DNA from: Elusimicrobiota bacterium
GTDB lineage: Bacteria > Elusimicrobiota > Elusimicrobia > UBA1565 > JACRDR01
Assembly (NCBI GenBank): GCA_016207585.1
Contig: JACQPI010000028.1
Coordinates: 1 to 13,611 of the forward strand
Reading direction: 5' to 3'
DNA length: 13,611 nucleotides
Shown in pieces: positions 1-6,886 of this stretch. The notes beneath the pieces are model-generated. The model was given only the letters and a program-made list of their open reading frames with translations. It made no database searches and had not been told where the DNA came from. Position numbers and translations under genes: made by a program. How positions within the stretch are numbered: position 1 is the first letter of the stretch; each line of letters opens with the position of its first letter.

Positions 1-585
1 ACCTACCAGGTCGCTCTGGAGCTCATGGAAGCCGGCATCTCCGGACTTTTGGTGGGCGTCGGGCCCGGGGCGGCCTGCACGACCCGCGGCGTCCTGGGGC
101 TGGGCGTCCCCCAGGTCACGGCGACCGTCGACTGCGCCGCGGCGCGGGATTCCTATCACAAACGCTCCGGCCGCTACGTTTCCCTCATCACCGACGGCGG
201 CATGACGACGGGCGGGGACATCTGCAAGGCGATCGCCTGCGGCGCGGACGGGGTGATGATCGGCTCGGCCTTCGCGCGGACCCAGGAGGCGCCCGGCAAG
301 GGCTTCCATTGGGGAATGGCCACTCCGCACCAGTACCTGCCGCGCGGCACCCGCATCCACGTCGGCGTCACGGGCTCCCTGGAGGAAGTCCTCTACGGCC
401 CCTCTCGTCTCGATGACGGAACCCAGAACCTCGTCGGCGCCCTGAAGACCTGCATGGGTTCGGTCGGCGCATCCACGATCAAAGAGATGCAGCAGGTCGA
501 GATCATCATCGCCCCGGCAATCCAAACGGAAGGGAAGCTTTTCCAGAAGGCGCAGCGCATCGGAATGGGAAAAAATGGTCGATGA
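1..585 (+). CDS. guaB3: GuaB3-family IMP dehydrogenase-related protein (3' part; 5' end outside window)
   Basis: The visible 194 residues are the C-terminal part of an IMP dehydrogenase/GMP reductase TIM barrel. IMP dehydrogenase oxidises IMP to XMP with NAD, the first step towards GMP. The catalytic cysteine loop GPGAACTTR has its cysteine at codon 76-78, followed by the nucleotide-binding segment DGGMTTGGDICKAIACGAD and MIGSAFA. The motifs GFHWGMATPH, LPRGTR and GSLEEVLYGPS, and the end of the protein, resemble the GuaB3 subgroup (known in actinobacteria and cyanobacteria) rather than canonical GuaB. Any CBS domains would lie upstream and cannot be judged. The frame is open from base 1, so the start is not in the window. 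The TGA stop lies inside the first bases of the downstream repeat and overlaps an ATG (ATGA). GuaA, the next enzyme in the pathway, follows directly. Family is certain; assignment to GuaB3 over GuaB is likely, by motif memory only. Confidence 0.88.
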   Translation, partial: TYQVALELMEAGISGLLVGVGPGAACTTRGVLGLGVPQVTATVDCAAARDSYHKRSGRYVSLITDGGMTTGGDICKAIACGADGVMIGSAFARTQEAPGKGFHWGMATPHQYLPRGTRIHVGVTGSLEEVLYGPSRLDDGTQNLVGALKTCMGSVGASTIKEMQQVEIIIAPAIQTEGKLFQKAQRIGMGKNGR

Positions 586-656
586 CCGAGCACGGGGACC
601 CATCGAAGATGGGTGTGCGAGGAAATGGTTGGAGCTCGGCAGAGCGGAAACCATGA
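582..656 (+). other. Possible 24-codon micro-ORF inside repeat copy 1
   Basis: An ATG at 582 overlaps the guaB3 stop (ATGA). It opens a frame beginning MTEHGDPSKMGVR and ending SSAERKP before TGA at 654-656. The frame spans both hairpins. In repeat copy 2 the same frame starts MTKHGYPLKAGVR, also with ATGA overlap, this time on the pyrD stop. The two are the same length over the shared part. The differences sit mostly in hairpin arms and preserve pairing, so the constraint looks structural rather than peptide-level. The reading frame may still matter for keeping ribosomes moving towards guaA. I see no convincing ribosome binding site of its own. It may be non-coding. Confidence 0.3.
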
Positions 657-658
657 CC
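582..658 (+). repeat. Structured repeat, copy 1: two hairpins in the guaB3-guaA gap
   Basis: This fills most of the 84-nt gap. Hairpin I (590-618) has a GCAC/GTGC base (590-593 with 615-618), a one-sided GGGG bulge (594-597), a 7-bp stem (598-604 with 608-614) and a GAA triloop (605-607). A possible outer CC/GG pair (586-587 with 621-622) would enclose GA/GA mismatches (588-589 opposite 619-620). Hairpin II (625-654) pairs ATGGTT with AACCAT, has a symmetric GGA/GGA internal loop, then a GCTC/GAGC stem with a GGCA loop. ATGACCGA occurs at both ends (582-589 and 653-660). Hairpin I recurs after pyrD with three compensated base-pair changes, which supports real structure. No T-run follows, so it is not an intrinsic terminator. 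It could be a REP-like palindromic repeat, a cis-regulatory RNA or an mRNA processing site. Confidence 0.8.
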
Positions 659-673
659 GAATATTCGCTATGA
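653..673 (+). other. Possible 6-codon micro-ORF coupling the repeat to guaA
   Basis: The ATG at 653 overlaps the stop of the preceding micro-ORF (ATGA). It encodes MTEYSL and ends with TGA at 671-673, which overlaps the guaA ATG at 670 (ATGA again). It is too short to argue for a functional peptide. Its interest is positional: with the micro-ORF before it, it bridges the guaB3-guaA gap by termination-reinitiation steps. It could be chance. Confidence 0.25.
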
Positions 674-2196
674 TCGCGATCCTCGATTTCGGCTCGCAAT
701 ACACCCAGCTCATCGCGCGCCGCCTGCGTGAACTCGAGATCTATGCCGAGATATTTCCCTTCTCGACCCCGCCCAGCCGAATCCTGGAGAGGAAACCTCG
801 CGGGCTCATCCTTTCCGGGGGACCCTCCAGCGTGGGACGCCGCGGCGCCCCAGGGCTCAATCCCCGTTGGCTCGAAGCGGGCGTCCCAGTGCTCGGCATC
901 TGTTACGGCATGCAGCTCCTGGCTCATCTGCACGGCGGGAAGGTCGTCGCCGCCAAACGCAGGGAGTATGGCCATGCCCAGCTGACGGCCCTGGAGCCGA
1001 CGCCGCTCTTTGAAGGACTCCCTTCCGAGCTCCAAGTCTGGATGAGCCACGGAGACGGGGCCGAGAACCTCGGCAACGGCTGGCGGGTACTTGGCAAAAC
1101 GAGCTCCGCGCCGCTGGCGGCGATCGCCGACGCGAAGCGCAACCTCTACGGCGTCCAATTCCACCCGGAGGTGGCGCACACCCCCCAGGGCGCGCGGCTT
1201 CTTGAAAATTTCGCCCGGCGCATCTGCGGGATCGAGGAACGTTGGACGATGAGTTCCTTCTTGGACCGCTCGGTTTTGAACCTGCGCCAGAAGCTCCGCG
1301 GCGCCAAGGTCCTCTGCGCCCTCTCGGGCGGCGTCGACTCCTCCGTGACAGCGGCCCTGCTCCACCGCGCCGTCCCGGACGGACTCTTCTGCACCTACGT
1401 GGATACCGGCCTCGGGCGCCAGGGAGACCTGGAATACATGCGGAACTTGTTCCAGGGAACCTTGCGTGTCCGCCTCAAAACAGTCGATGCCGCGCCGCTG
1501 TTTTTGAAGCGCCTGCGCGGCGTGGCCGACCCCGAGCGCAAGCGCAAGGTCATCGGCAAGACATTCATCGAGGTGTTCGAACGCGAGGCCGGGCGTCTCA
1601 AAGGGGTCTCCCATCTCGCCCAAGGGACGCTCTATCCGGACGTCATCGAGTCCGTCAACGTCCACGGCCCCTCCGCCGCCATCAAGAGCCATCACAACGT
1701 CGGAGGACTTCCAAAACGGATGAGACTCAAATTGGTTGAACCCCTGCGCGCCTTGTTTAAAGACGAGGTACGGCGCCTCGGGCGGGAATTGGGCCTGCCG
1801 GACGAACTCCTGGAAAGGCATCCCTTCCCCGGCCCCGGCTTGGCGGTTCGCATCCTGGGACCGGTCACTCGGGAACGGTTGGACTTGGCGCGGCGGGCGG
1901 ACGCTATCGTCACGGAGGAGTTCTCGCGCGCCGGCTGGTACCGAAAGGTCTGGCAGGCCTTCGCCGTCCTCCTGCCGGTCCGTTCGGTCGGAGTCATGGG
2001 CGACCAACGCACCCACGACCACGTCGTCGCCGTGCGCGCGGTCCACAGCACCGACGGCATGACGGCCGATTGGGTCCGGCTCCCCGAGGCCCTGCTGTCC
2101 AAGATTTCGAGCCGCATCGTTTCCGAAGTGAAAGGAGTCAACCGGGTGGCCTACGACGTGACGTCCAAGCCGCCGGCAACGATCGAATGGGAGTGA
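670..2196 (+). CDS. guaA: GMP synthase (glutamine-hydrolysing)
   Basis: Converts XMP to GMP with ATP and glutamine; cytosolic. The 508 residues show the full family layout. A class I glutaminase domain (about 1-190) has nucleophile C78 in GICYGMQ and the H165/E167 pair in FHPEV. The ATP-pyrophosphatase domain has the P-loop SGGVDSS (219-225) and the later AQGTLYPDVIES and HPFPGPGLAVRILG motifs. The dimerisation domain ends in DVTSKPPATIEWE, the usual C-terminus. The ATG at 670 is chosen because MIAILDFGSQYTQLIARR is where the family normally begins. In-frame starts further up (ATG at 625, GTG at 613) would translate the repeat and are less likely. The chosen start has no clear Shine-Dalgarno sequence (the preceding bases are pyrimidine- and AT-rich), so initiation may depend on coupling through the upstream ATGA overlaps. 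Length and motifs indicate an intact enzyme. Confidence 0.98.
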   Translation: MIAILDFGSQYTQLIARRLRELEIYAEIFPFSTPPSRILERKPRGLILSGGPSSVGRRGAPGLNPRWLEAGVPVLGICYGMQLLAHLHGGKVVAAKRREYGHAQLTALEPTPLFEGLPSELQVWMSHGDGAENLGNGWRVLGKTSSAPLAAIADAKRNLYGVQFHPEVAHTPQGARLLENFARRICGIEERWTMSSFLDRSVLNLRQKLRGAKVLCALSGGVDSSVTAALLHRAVPDGLFCTYVDTGLGRQGDLEYMRNLFQGTLRVRLKTVDAAPLFLKRLRGVADPERKRKVIGKTFIEVFEREAGRLKGVSHLAQGTLYPDVIESVNVHGPSAAIKSHHNVGGLPKRMRLKLVEPLRALFKDEVRRLGRELGLPDELLERHPFPGPGLAVRILGPVTRERLDLARRADAIVTEEFSRAGWYRKVWQAFAVLLPVRSVGVMGDQRTHDHVVAVRAVHSTDGMTADWVRLPEALLSKISSRIVSEVKGVNRVAYDVTSKPPATIEWE

Positions 2197-2200
2197 CCCC

Positions 2201-3091
2201 GTGACGGCAACCCTGGTATCCAGCGAAGTCTCCGGCCTCAAGCTCCTGGCGCGCGGAAAGGTCCGGGATATCTACGATTTGGGGGATCGCCTGCTCCTGG
2301 TAGCGACCGATCGCCTCTCGGCTTTCGACCATGTCCTTCCTACGCCCGTCCCGGACAAGGGCTGCATCCTGACCCAGATGTCCGCTTTCTGGTTCAAACG
2401 CACCGCGCACCTCTGCCCAAACCACCTCGTTTCGGCCGACTTCAAGGACGTCCTAGCGGCCCTGCCTTCGAATGTCTCTCTCGATCCCGCGACCATGGAG
2501 GGGCGGGTCATGCTGGTCCGCAAGGCCGAACGCTTCGACATAGAATGCGTCGTCCGGGGCTACCTCGCCGGCTCCGGCTGGAGAGAATATCAAGAGGCGG
2601 GCCGCGTCTGCGGCCATGCGCTCCCGCCCGGTCTGAAGGAAGCGGCCAAGCTGCCGCAACCCATCTTCACCCCGTCCACGAAGGCGGAAAAGGGCCACGA
2701 TGAAAATATCCCCCTCGAGGAGGCCGCGCGCCTCGTCGGCTCCGAGGCGGCCCGGGAGATCGAGCGCCTGAGCCTGGCGCTTTACCGCTTCGCGACCGCT
2801 GCCATGGAACCCCGAGGACTCATCCTGGCCGACACGAAATTCGAGTTCGGCCTCCTGGATGGAAAAATCATCGCCATCGACGAGATGGTCACTCCCGACT
2901 CCTCACGCTTTTGGGATGCGCAGGCCTATCGACCGGGACGCTCTCCGGAAAATTTCGACAAACAGTTCGTTCGAGACTATCTGAACCGCGCGGGGTGGGA
3001 TAAAAATTCTCCTCCCCCCCCGCTGCCGCCCGAAGTCGTCGAGGGGACGGCCCGGCGCTACCGCGAGGCTTTCCGGAGGATCGAGTCATGA
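2201..3091 (+). CDS. purC: SAICAR synthetase (phosphoribosylaminoimidazole-succinocarboxamide synthase)
   Basis: Joins aspartate to CAIR with ATP to give SAICAR in IMP synthesis. The 296 residues carry the family signatures RGKVRDIYDL (18-27), RGYLAGSGW (119-127), FTPSTKAEKGHDENI (156-170), DTKFEFG (211-217) and DEMVTPDSSRFW (227-238). The length fits the longer SAICAR synthetase type (about 290-300 residues) rather than the roughly 240-residue E. coli type. The start is GTG at 2201, 4 nt after the guaA stop, with GGGAG at 2189-2193 as ribosome binding site. A C8 run (3014-3021) encodes a proline stretch near the C-terminus (PPPPLPP, about 271-277), and the frame is intact across it. The stop overlaps purS (ATGA). 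PurE, whose CAIR product PurC uses, is further down the same operon. Confidence 0.97.
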   Translation: MTATLVSSEVSGLKLLARGKVRDIYDLGDRLLLVATDRLSAFDHVLPTPVPDKGCILTQMSAFWFKRTAHLCPNHLVSADFKDVLAALPSNVSLDPATMEGRVMLVRKAERFDIECVVRGYLAGSGWREYQEAGRVCGHALPPGLKEAAKLPQPIFTPSTKAEKGHDENIPLEEAARLVGSEAAREIERLSLALYRFATAAMEPRGLILADTKFEFGLLDGKIIAIDEMVTPDSSRFWDAQAYRPGRSPENFDKQFVRDYLNRAGWDKNSPPPPLPPEVVEGTARRYREAFRRIES

Positions 3092-3627
3092 CGCTCTTGC
3101 TGGCGCCGGCCGCCTTGAACCGCATCCGAGTCCAGGAATCGAACTCCTGGCGCGTCGAGGTCCTGTGCAAGCCGAACCTTCTGGATGCCAGGGGCGCCGC
3201 GCTGCGGGCGCAGCTTCCTTGGCTCGGCGTCCAGGGCGTCACCGACGTTCGCGTGGACCAGCTCTACCGTCTTTCCGGGCGCCTGACGCAACATCAGGCG
3301 GTTTCCATCGCCCAACAGCTCTTGGCGGATCCGATCACTCAAGAATACCGCGTCAACGGCCACCCTTCGAACGCCGTCCCTTCCCAGACGCCCTGCTGCC
3401 GCATCGAGGCGTGGCTGAAGACCGGCGTGACGGACCGCGTCGGAGAAAGCGTGCGGCGCGCGATCCTCGACATGGGCCTTCCCATTCCAGAGGAAGTCCG
3501 CTGCGCGACGGTCTACCGTTTCTTCGGCCGATTCGTCCAGGCCCAGGCCGAACGAGTCGCCGCGAAAATGCTCGGCAACCCTCTCATCCACCGGTTCGAA
3601 ATCTCGCTGGGCAGGAATGCTCCATGA
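3088..3627 (+). CDS. purS: PurS, tandem two-domain form (FGAM synthase small subunit)
   Basis: PurS is the small structural subunit of split FGAM synthase, normally about 80 residues and acting as a dimer that links PurL and PurQ. This protein has 179 residues and two consecutive PurS-like units: about 21-89 (from WRVEVLCKPNLLDARG to ITQEYRV) and about 104-173 (from CRIEAWLKTGVTDRVGE to PLIHRFEI). Both follow the same pattern: opening beta strand, conversion to G-x-A/S-hydrophobic helix, V-x-x-L/V-Y-R strand, A-x-x-x-A helix, then (D/N)P-I/L strand. A polar linker (about 90-103) joins them, and about 20 extra residues precede the first unit. The ATG overlaps the purC stop and has GGAGGA at 3075-3080. 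The stop overlaps purL. This is a covalent equivalent of a PurS dimer; the family is firm, the duplication clear from the repeat pattern. Confidence 0.9.
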   Translation: MTLLLAPAALNRIRVQESNSWRVEVLCKPNLLDARGAALRAQLPWLGVQGVTDVRVDQLYRLSGRLTQHQAVSIAQQLLADPITQEYRVNGHPSNAVPSQTPCCRIEAWLKTGVTDRVGESVRRAILDMGLPIPEEVRCATVYRFFGRFVQAQAERVAAKMLGNPLIHRFEISLGRNAP

Positions 3628-6074
3628 GCGCGCTCGCAGCCCCTGAAGCCGCCGCCACGCGGGACCCCAAGCATCCCGATTTCCTTTCCGCAACGGCGAG
3701 ACAGTTGGCGGAGATGAATCGTTCCCATGGTTGGTCGCTTAATGTTCGGGAGTTACAGGCCATCCAGTCCTATTTCAAATCGGCGAATCGAGAACCCACG
3801 CGCGCCGAGCTTGAAACATTCGCGCAGACCTGGTCGGAGCACTGCAAGCACAAAACCCTGACCGGACCGATCCGTTACACGGAGGGAGGGAAAACGCGCC
3901 GCTTCTCCAACCTGCTTCGCGAAACGATCATGGAGGCCACCCTGCGGCTTAAAAAGCCGTGGTGCCTTTCCGTGTTCCAGGACAATGCGGGCATCGTGCG
4001 CTTCGACGCGGATTGGGCGCTCGCCTTCAAGGTCGAAACCCACAATCACCCCTGCGCCTTGGAGCCGTATGGCGGGTCGGCCACCGGCGTCGGCGGGGTC
4101 GTCCGCGACGTCCTGGGCGCGGGCCTTGGGGCGCGGCCGATTCTTAACACCGACGTCTTCTGCCTGGCCTCGCCGCAGCACGCGCAGGAACTCCCCGATG
4201 GAGTGCTGCACCCCAAGCGGACCCTGGCCGAAGTGGTAAGCGGGGTCCGCGACTACGGCAACCGCATGGGGATTCCCACCGCCTCGGGGGCGATCTGGTT
4301 CGACGACGGGTTTCTCCGCAACCCGCTCGTCTTTTGCGGAACGGTCGGGATCTTGCCGATCCAGGCGGTACGCAAAGAGGTCAAGCCCGGAGATCTGATC
4401 GTAGCCGCAGGCGGCCGCACGGGCCGCGATGGAATTCATGGAGCAACGTTCTCGTCCACGGGCCTGGAACCCTCCTCCCCAACCGGCGCGGTGCAGATCG
4501 CGGATCCCATCGTTGAAAAACGCCTCCTCGACGCCCTGCTGACCGCCCGGGACCAAAAATTATATCGCAGCATTACCGACTGCGGCGCCGGGGGCTTCTC
4601 CTCCGCGATCGGCGAGTTGGGCGAGGCATGCGGCGCGCGCGTCCGGCTGGAGGCCGCCTGCCTAAAGGCCTCCGACATCCTCCCCTGGGAAATATGGCTT
4701 TCGGAATCCCAAGAACGCATGGTCCTCGCGGTGCCGCCGAAGCATTTGAGCGCGCTGGAAAAAATATTCGCCGTGGAAGGCGTCGAACATCGCGTCCTGG
4801 GCGAATTCACGCAAACGGGCCGGCTTCAGGTTTTCTTCGGCAAGGAAGCGTTGGTGGACATCGAGATGGAGATGCTTCACCATGGCTTGCCGAAGGACGA
4901 GAAGGCGGCGACCTGGACCGCGCCCAAGCCGTCGAACGGACGCAAACCCCGAGTCGCGGACGACTCCGGCAAAATGATCCGTGAGGCGTTCCACGCGCTC
5001 TTGTCCCATCTCAACGTATGCAGCCGAGCCTGGGTCATCCGCCAGTACGATCACGAGGTCCAGGGGGGGGCGGTAATCAAACCGCTTCAGGGAGCCCAAC
5101 ACGACGGGCCGGGCGACGCCTGCGTCCTGTGGCCGCACGCGGCGACCGGGAAAATGCAAAGTTTCCGCGGCCTGGCGGTCGCCCAGGGGATCAACCCCTC
5201 TTACGGCCGCCTCGATCCTTATGCCATGGCGCTCGCGTGCGCGGACGAGGCGTTGCGCAACCTTGCGTGCGTCGGAGCCGATATCTCCCAAGCCGCCTTC
5301 CTTGACAATTTCTGCTGGGGAAATCCCGACGACCCGGAAGTCTTGGGAGGGCTCGTGCGCGCGGCGATCGGCTGCCGGGACGCCGCCCTGGGCTTCGAGG
5401 TTCCTTTCATCTCCGGCAAGGACAGCCTCTATAACGAATACGGCCATGGGCAGTCCCGCGCTGTCTCGATTCCCGGCACGCTCCTCATTTCGGCGATCGC
5501 CCCGGTGACCGATATCCGCAAGGCGATGACGATGGATTTCAAGTCTCCCGGGAACGCCATCTACCTCGTCGGCAAAACCTCGCGAGAGTTCGGCGGAACT
5601 TTATACGCCGAATGGGCCGGCATCCAGGACGGCTGTCCGCCGTTGGTGGACATTCCCCTTTCCCGGCGAACTCTCCTGGCCCTTAATCACGCGACCTTCC
5701 AGGGATTGATCGCGTCGTGCCACGACCTGTCGGACGGAGGCCTCGGCGTCGCTTTGGCCGAGATGGCCTTCTCCGGCGAGATCGGCGCGGCGGTCGATCT
5801 GGACGAAGTTTCGCGCGCGCGGGATATGGAAGAGGAGTCCGCCATCTTGTTCTCGGAATCCCCGAGCCGCTTTCTGGTGGAGGTCCTTCCCGAAAAGGAA
5901 AAAGCGTTTCTACGAGCTGTGAAAAACGTCCCGATCGCGCGCATCGGCGCGACGATCGCCAATCCGATTTTAAGGCTCTCCGGCATGAGCGGCTCGGTCT
6001 TTTTCGAGGAGCCTTTGTCTCGCCTGAAAGATTCCTGGACGCGGCCTCTGGCGGCGGCGATGGACGGCAAATGA
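3624..6074 (+). CDS. purL: Phosphoribosylformylglycinamidine (FGAM) synthase, large catalytic subunit
   Basis: Uses ATP and ammonia delivered by PurQ to convert FGAR to FGAM. The 816 residues have the two-fold AIRS/PurM-like layout. Motifs include WSEHCKHKT (70-78, catalytic histidine H73), HNHPCALEPYGGSATGVGG (140-158), ITDCGAGGFSSAIGE (317-331), IWLSESQERM (357-366), QGAQHDGPGDA (489-499), ISGKDS (596-601) and CHDLSDGGLGVALAE (699-713). It is longer than the usual split PurL (roughly 600-750). Details such as SEHCKHK are closer to the corresponding large single-chain PurL motif. The ATG at 3624 overlaps the purS stop (ATGA), with AGGA at 3613-3616. The open frame extends far upstream, but that part overlaps purS and is not PurL-like. 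A G8 run (5063-5070) is crossed in frame. The stop overlaps purQ. Confidence 0.97.
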   Translation: MSALAAPEAAATRDPKHPDFLSATARQLAEMNRSHGWSLNVRELQAIQSYFKSANREPTRAELETFAQTWSEHCKHKTLTGPIRYTEGGKTRRFSNLLRETIMEATLRLKKPWCLSVFQDNAGIVRFDADWALAFKVETHNHPCALEPYGGSATGVGGVVRDVLGAGLGARPILNTDVFCLASPQHAQELPDGVLHPKRTLAEVVSGVRDYGNRMGIPTASGAIWFDDGFLRNPLVFCGTVGILPIQAVRKEVKPGDLIVAAGGRTGRDGIHGATFSSTGLEPSSPTGAVQIADPIVEKRLLDALLTARDQKLYRSITDCGAGGFSSAIGELGEACGARVRLEAACLKASDILPWEIWLSESQERMVLAVPPKHLSALEKIFAVEGVEHRVLGEFTQTGRLQVFFGKEALVDIEMEMLHHGLPKDEKAATWTAPKPSNGRKPRVADDSGKMIREAFHALLSHLNVCSRAWVIRQYDHEVQGGAVIKPLQGAQHDGPGDACVLWPHAATGKMQSFRGLAVAQGINPSYGRLDPYAMALACADEALRNLACVGADISQAAFLDNFCWGNPDDPEVLGGLVRAAIGCRDAALGFEVPFISGKDSLYNEYGHGQSRAVSIPGTLLISAIAPVTDIRKAMTMDFKSPGNAIYLVGKTSREFGGTLYAEWAGIQDGCPPLVDIPLSRRTLLALNHATFQGLIASCHDLSDGGLGVALAEMAFSGEIGAAVDLDEVSRARDMEEESAILFSESPSRFLVEVLPEKEKAFLRAVKNVPIARIGATIANPILRLSGMSGSVFFEEPLSRLKDSWTRPLAAAMDGK

Positions 6075-6847
6075 AGAAACCCAAGGTATTGATCCTGCGA
6101 ACGGCGGGGACGAACTGCGAACGGGAAACCGCCAGCGCCTTTGAGATGGTGGGAGGCGAGCCGCGCCTCGTCCACATCAGGCAGCTCCGTGCGGGACACA
6201 ACCGGATCACCGATTTCGATATCTTTGTGATTCCGGGCGGTTTTTCCTACGGAGACGACGTCGCGGCGGGCCGGATTCTGGCCAACGAAATCCGTCGCCA
6301 CCTTCCGGAGCTCAAGACCTTTATCCGCTCCGGACGGCCCGTTCTCGGCGTCTGCAACGGATTCCAGGCTCTGGTGAAGGCTGGCCTTCTGCCCAACGGC
6401 CGCACGGGAGAGCAGATCGCCAGCTTCGCCGCCAACGATTCGAACCGCTTCGAGGCCCGATGGACCCGCCTGCGCCTCAACATCCAAAGCCACTGCCTGT
6501 TCTTAAAGGACCTGCCGGAAATGATCGAGCTGCCCGTGGCGCACGGAGAGGGCAAATTCGTCGTCAAATCTCCAAAAGTGTTGGAGGACCTCAAGCGCAG
6601 CAACGCGATCGCCCTGCAATACGTCAACGAGGAAGGGAATCTGGCCGGCTATCCTTATAATCCGAACGGCTCCATCTTCAACATCGCTGGAATCTGCAAC
6701 TCCGAGGGCAACTGCCTTGGGCTCATGCCGCACCCGGAGAGGTTCGTCACTCGCTACCATCATCCCAACTGGACGCGCCAAACGTTCTGTAAGGAAGGGA
6801 TCGGGTTGGAGATGGTGCGCAATGCCGTCAAGCATGTGCTATCCTAG
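6071..6847 (+). CDS. purQ: FGAM synthase glutaminase subunit
   Basis: Hydrolyses glutamine and channels ammonia to PurL. The 258 residues form a class I (triad) glutaminase domain. It opens with KVLILRTAGTNCERE, has FVIPGGFSYGDD (52-63), nucleophile C95 in GVCNGFQAL, and the H221/E223 pair in MPHPERFV. IPGGFSYGD is characteristic of PurQ. It is a little longer than B. subtilis PurQ (about 227). The ATG overlaps the purL stop (ATGA), and no strong ribosome binding site is visible, which fits coupling. The TAG stop at 6845-6847 is in the same frame as purF; only 13 codons separate the two. Together purS, purL and purQ have the domain order of single-chain large PurL. Confidence 0.97.
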   Translation: MKKPKVLILRTAGTNCERETASAFEMVGGEPRLVHIRQLRAGHNRITDFDIFVIPGGFSYGDDVAAGRILANEIRRHLPELKTFIRSGRPVLGVCNGFQALVKAGLLPNGRTGEQIASFAANDSNRFEARWTRLRLNIQSHCLFLKDLPEMIELPVAHGEGKFVVKSPKVLEDLKRSNAIALQYVNEEGNLAGYPYNPNGSIFNIAGICNSEGNCLGLMPHPERFVTRYHHPNWTRQTFCKEGIGLEMVRNAVKHVLS

Positions 6848-6860
6848 CCGCCTCGCTCGC

Positions 6861-6877
6861 CTCCCGGCTTCGGGGGG
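6861..6877 (+). promoter_or_regulatory. Hairpin over the purF ribosome binding site in the purQ-purF gap
   Basis: The 39-nt gap is one of only two in the operon above 30 nt. CTCCCG (6861-6866) can pair with CGGGGG (6871-6876; one G-T/U pair) across a GCTT loop. The G run at 6872-6877 is the only purine-rich stretch upstream of the purF ATG at 6887. The stem would therefore mask the likely ribosome binding site unless purQ translation opens it. The pairing is seen directly; a regulatory role is inference, and such stems arise easily in GC-rich DNA. Confidence 0.4.
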
Positions 6878-6886
6878 TTCGGTCTG

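Noticed and set aside
582..658. Repeat copy 1 as an intrinsic terminator
   Set aside because: The hairpins are not followed by a T-run, and the operon continues directly into guaA.
582..658. Repeat copy 1 as a known riboswitch (purine, ZTP/pfl, PRPP, c-di-GMP-I, glutamine)
   Set aside because: From memory, none of the conserved cores of these classes is present. The GCAC-G-rich start vaguely recalls c-di-GMP-I, but the remaining conserved positions are missing.
613..669. Longer guaA start (GTG 613 or ATG 625)
   Set aside because: It would translate repeat sequence into a non-conserved N-terminus. The family start fits ATG 670.
629..674. Possible promoter upstream of guaA (TTGGAG with TATGAT)
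   Set aside because: The spacing is far outside the sigma-70 range and the boxes are weak.
3014..3021. C8 run in purC, and a G8 run in purL at 5063-5070, as phase-variable or frameshifted sites
   Set aside because: Both genes read through in frame to family-typical ends. The runs fit Pro and Gly codons in GC-rich DNA.
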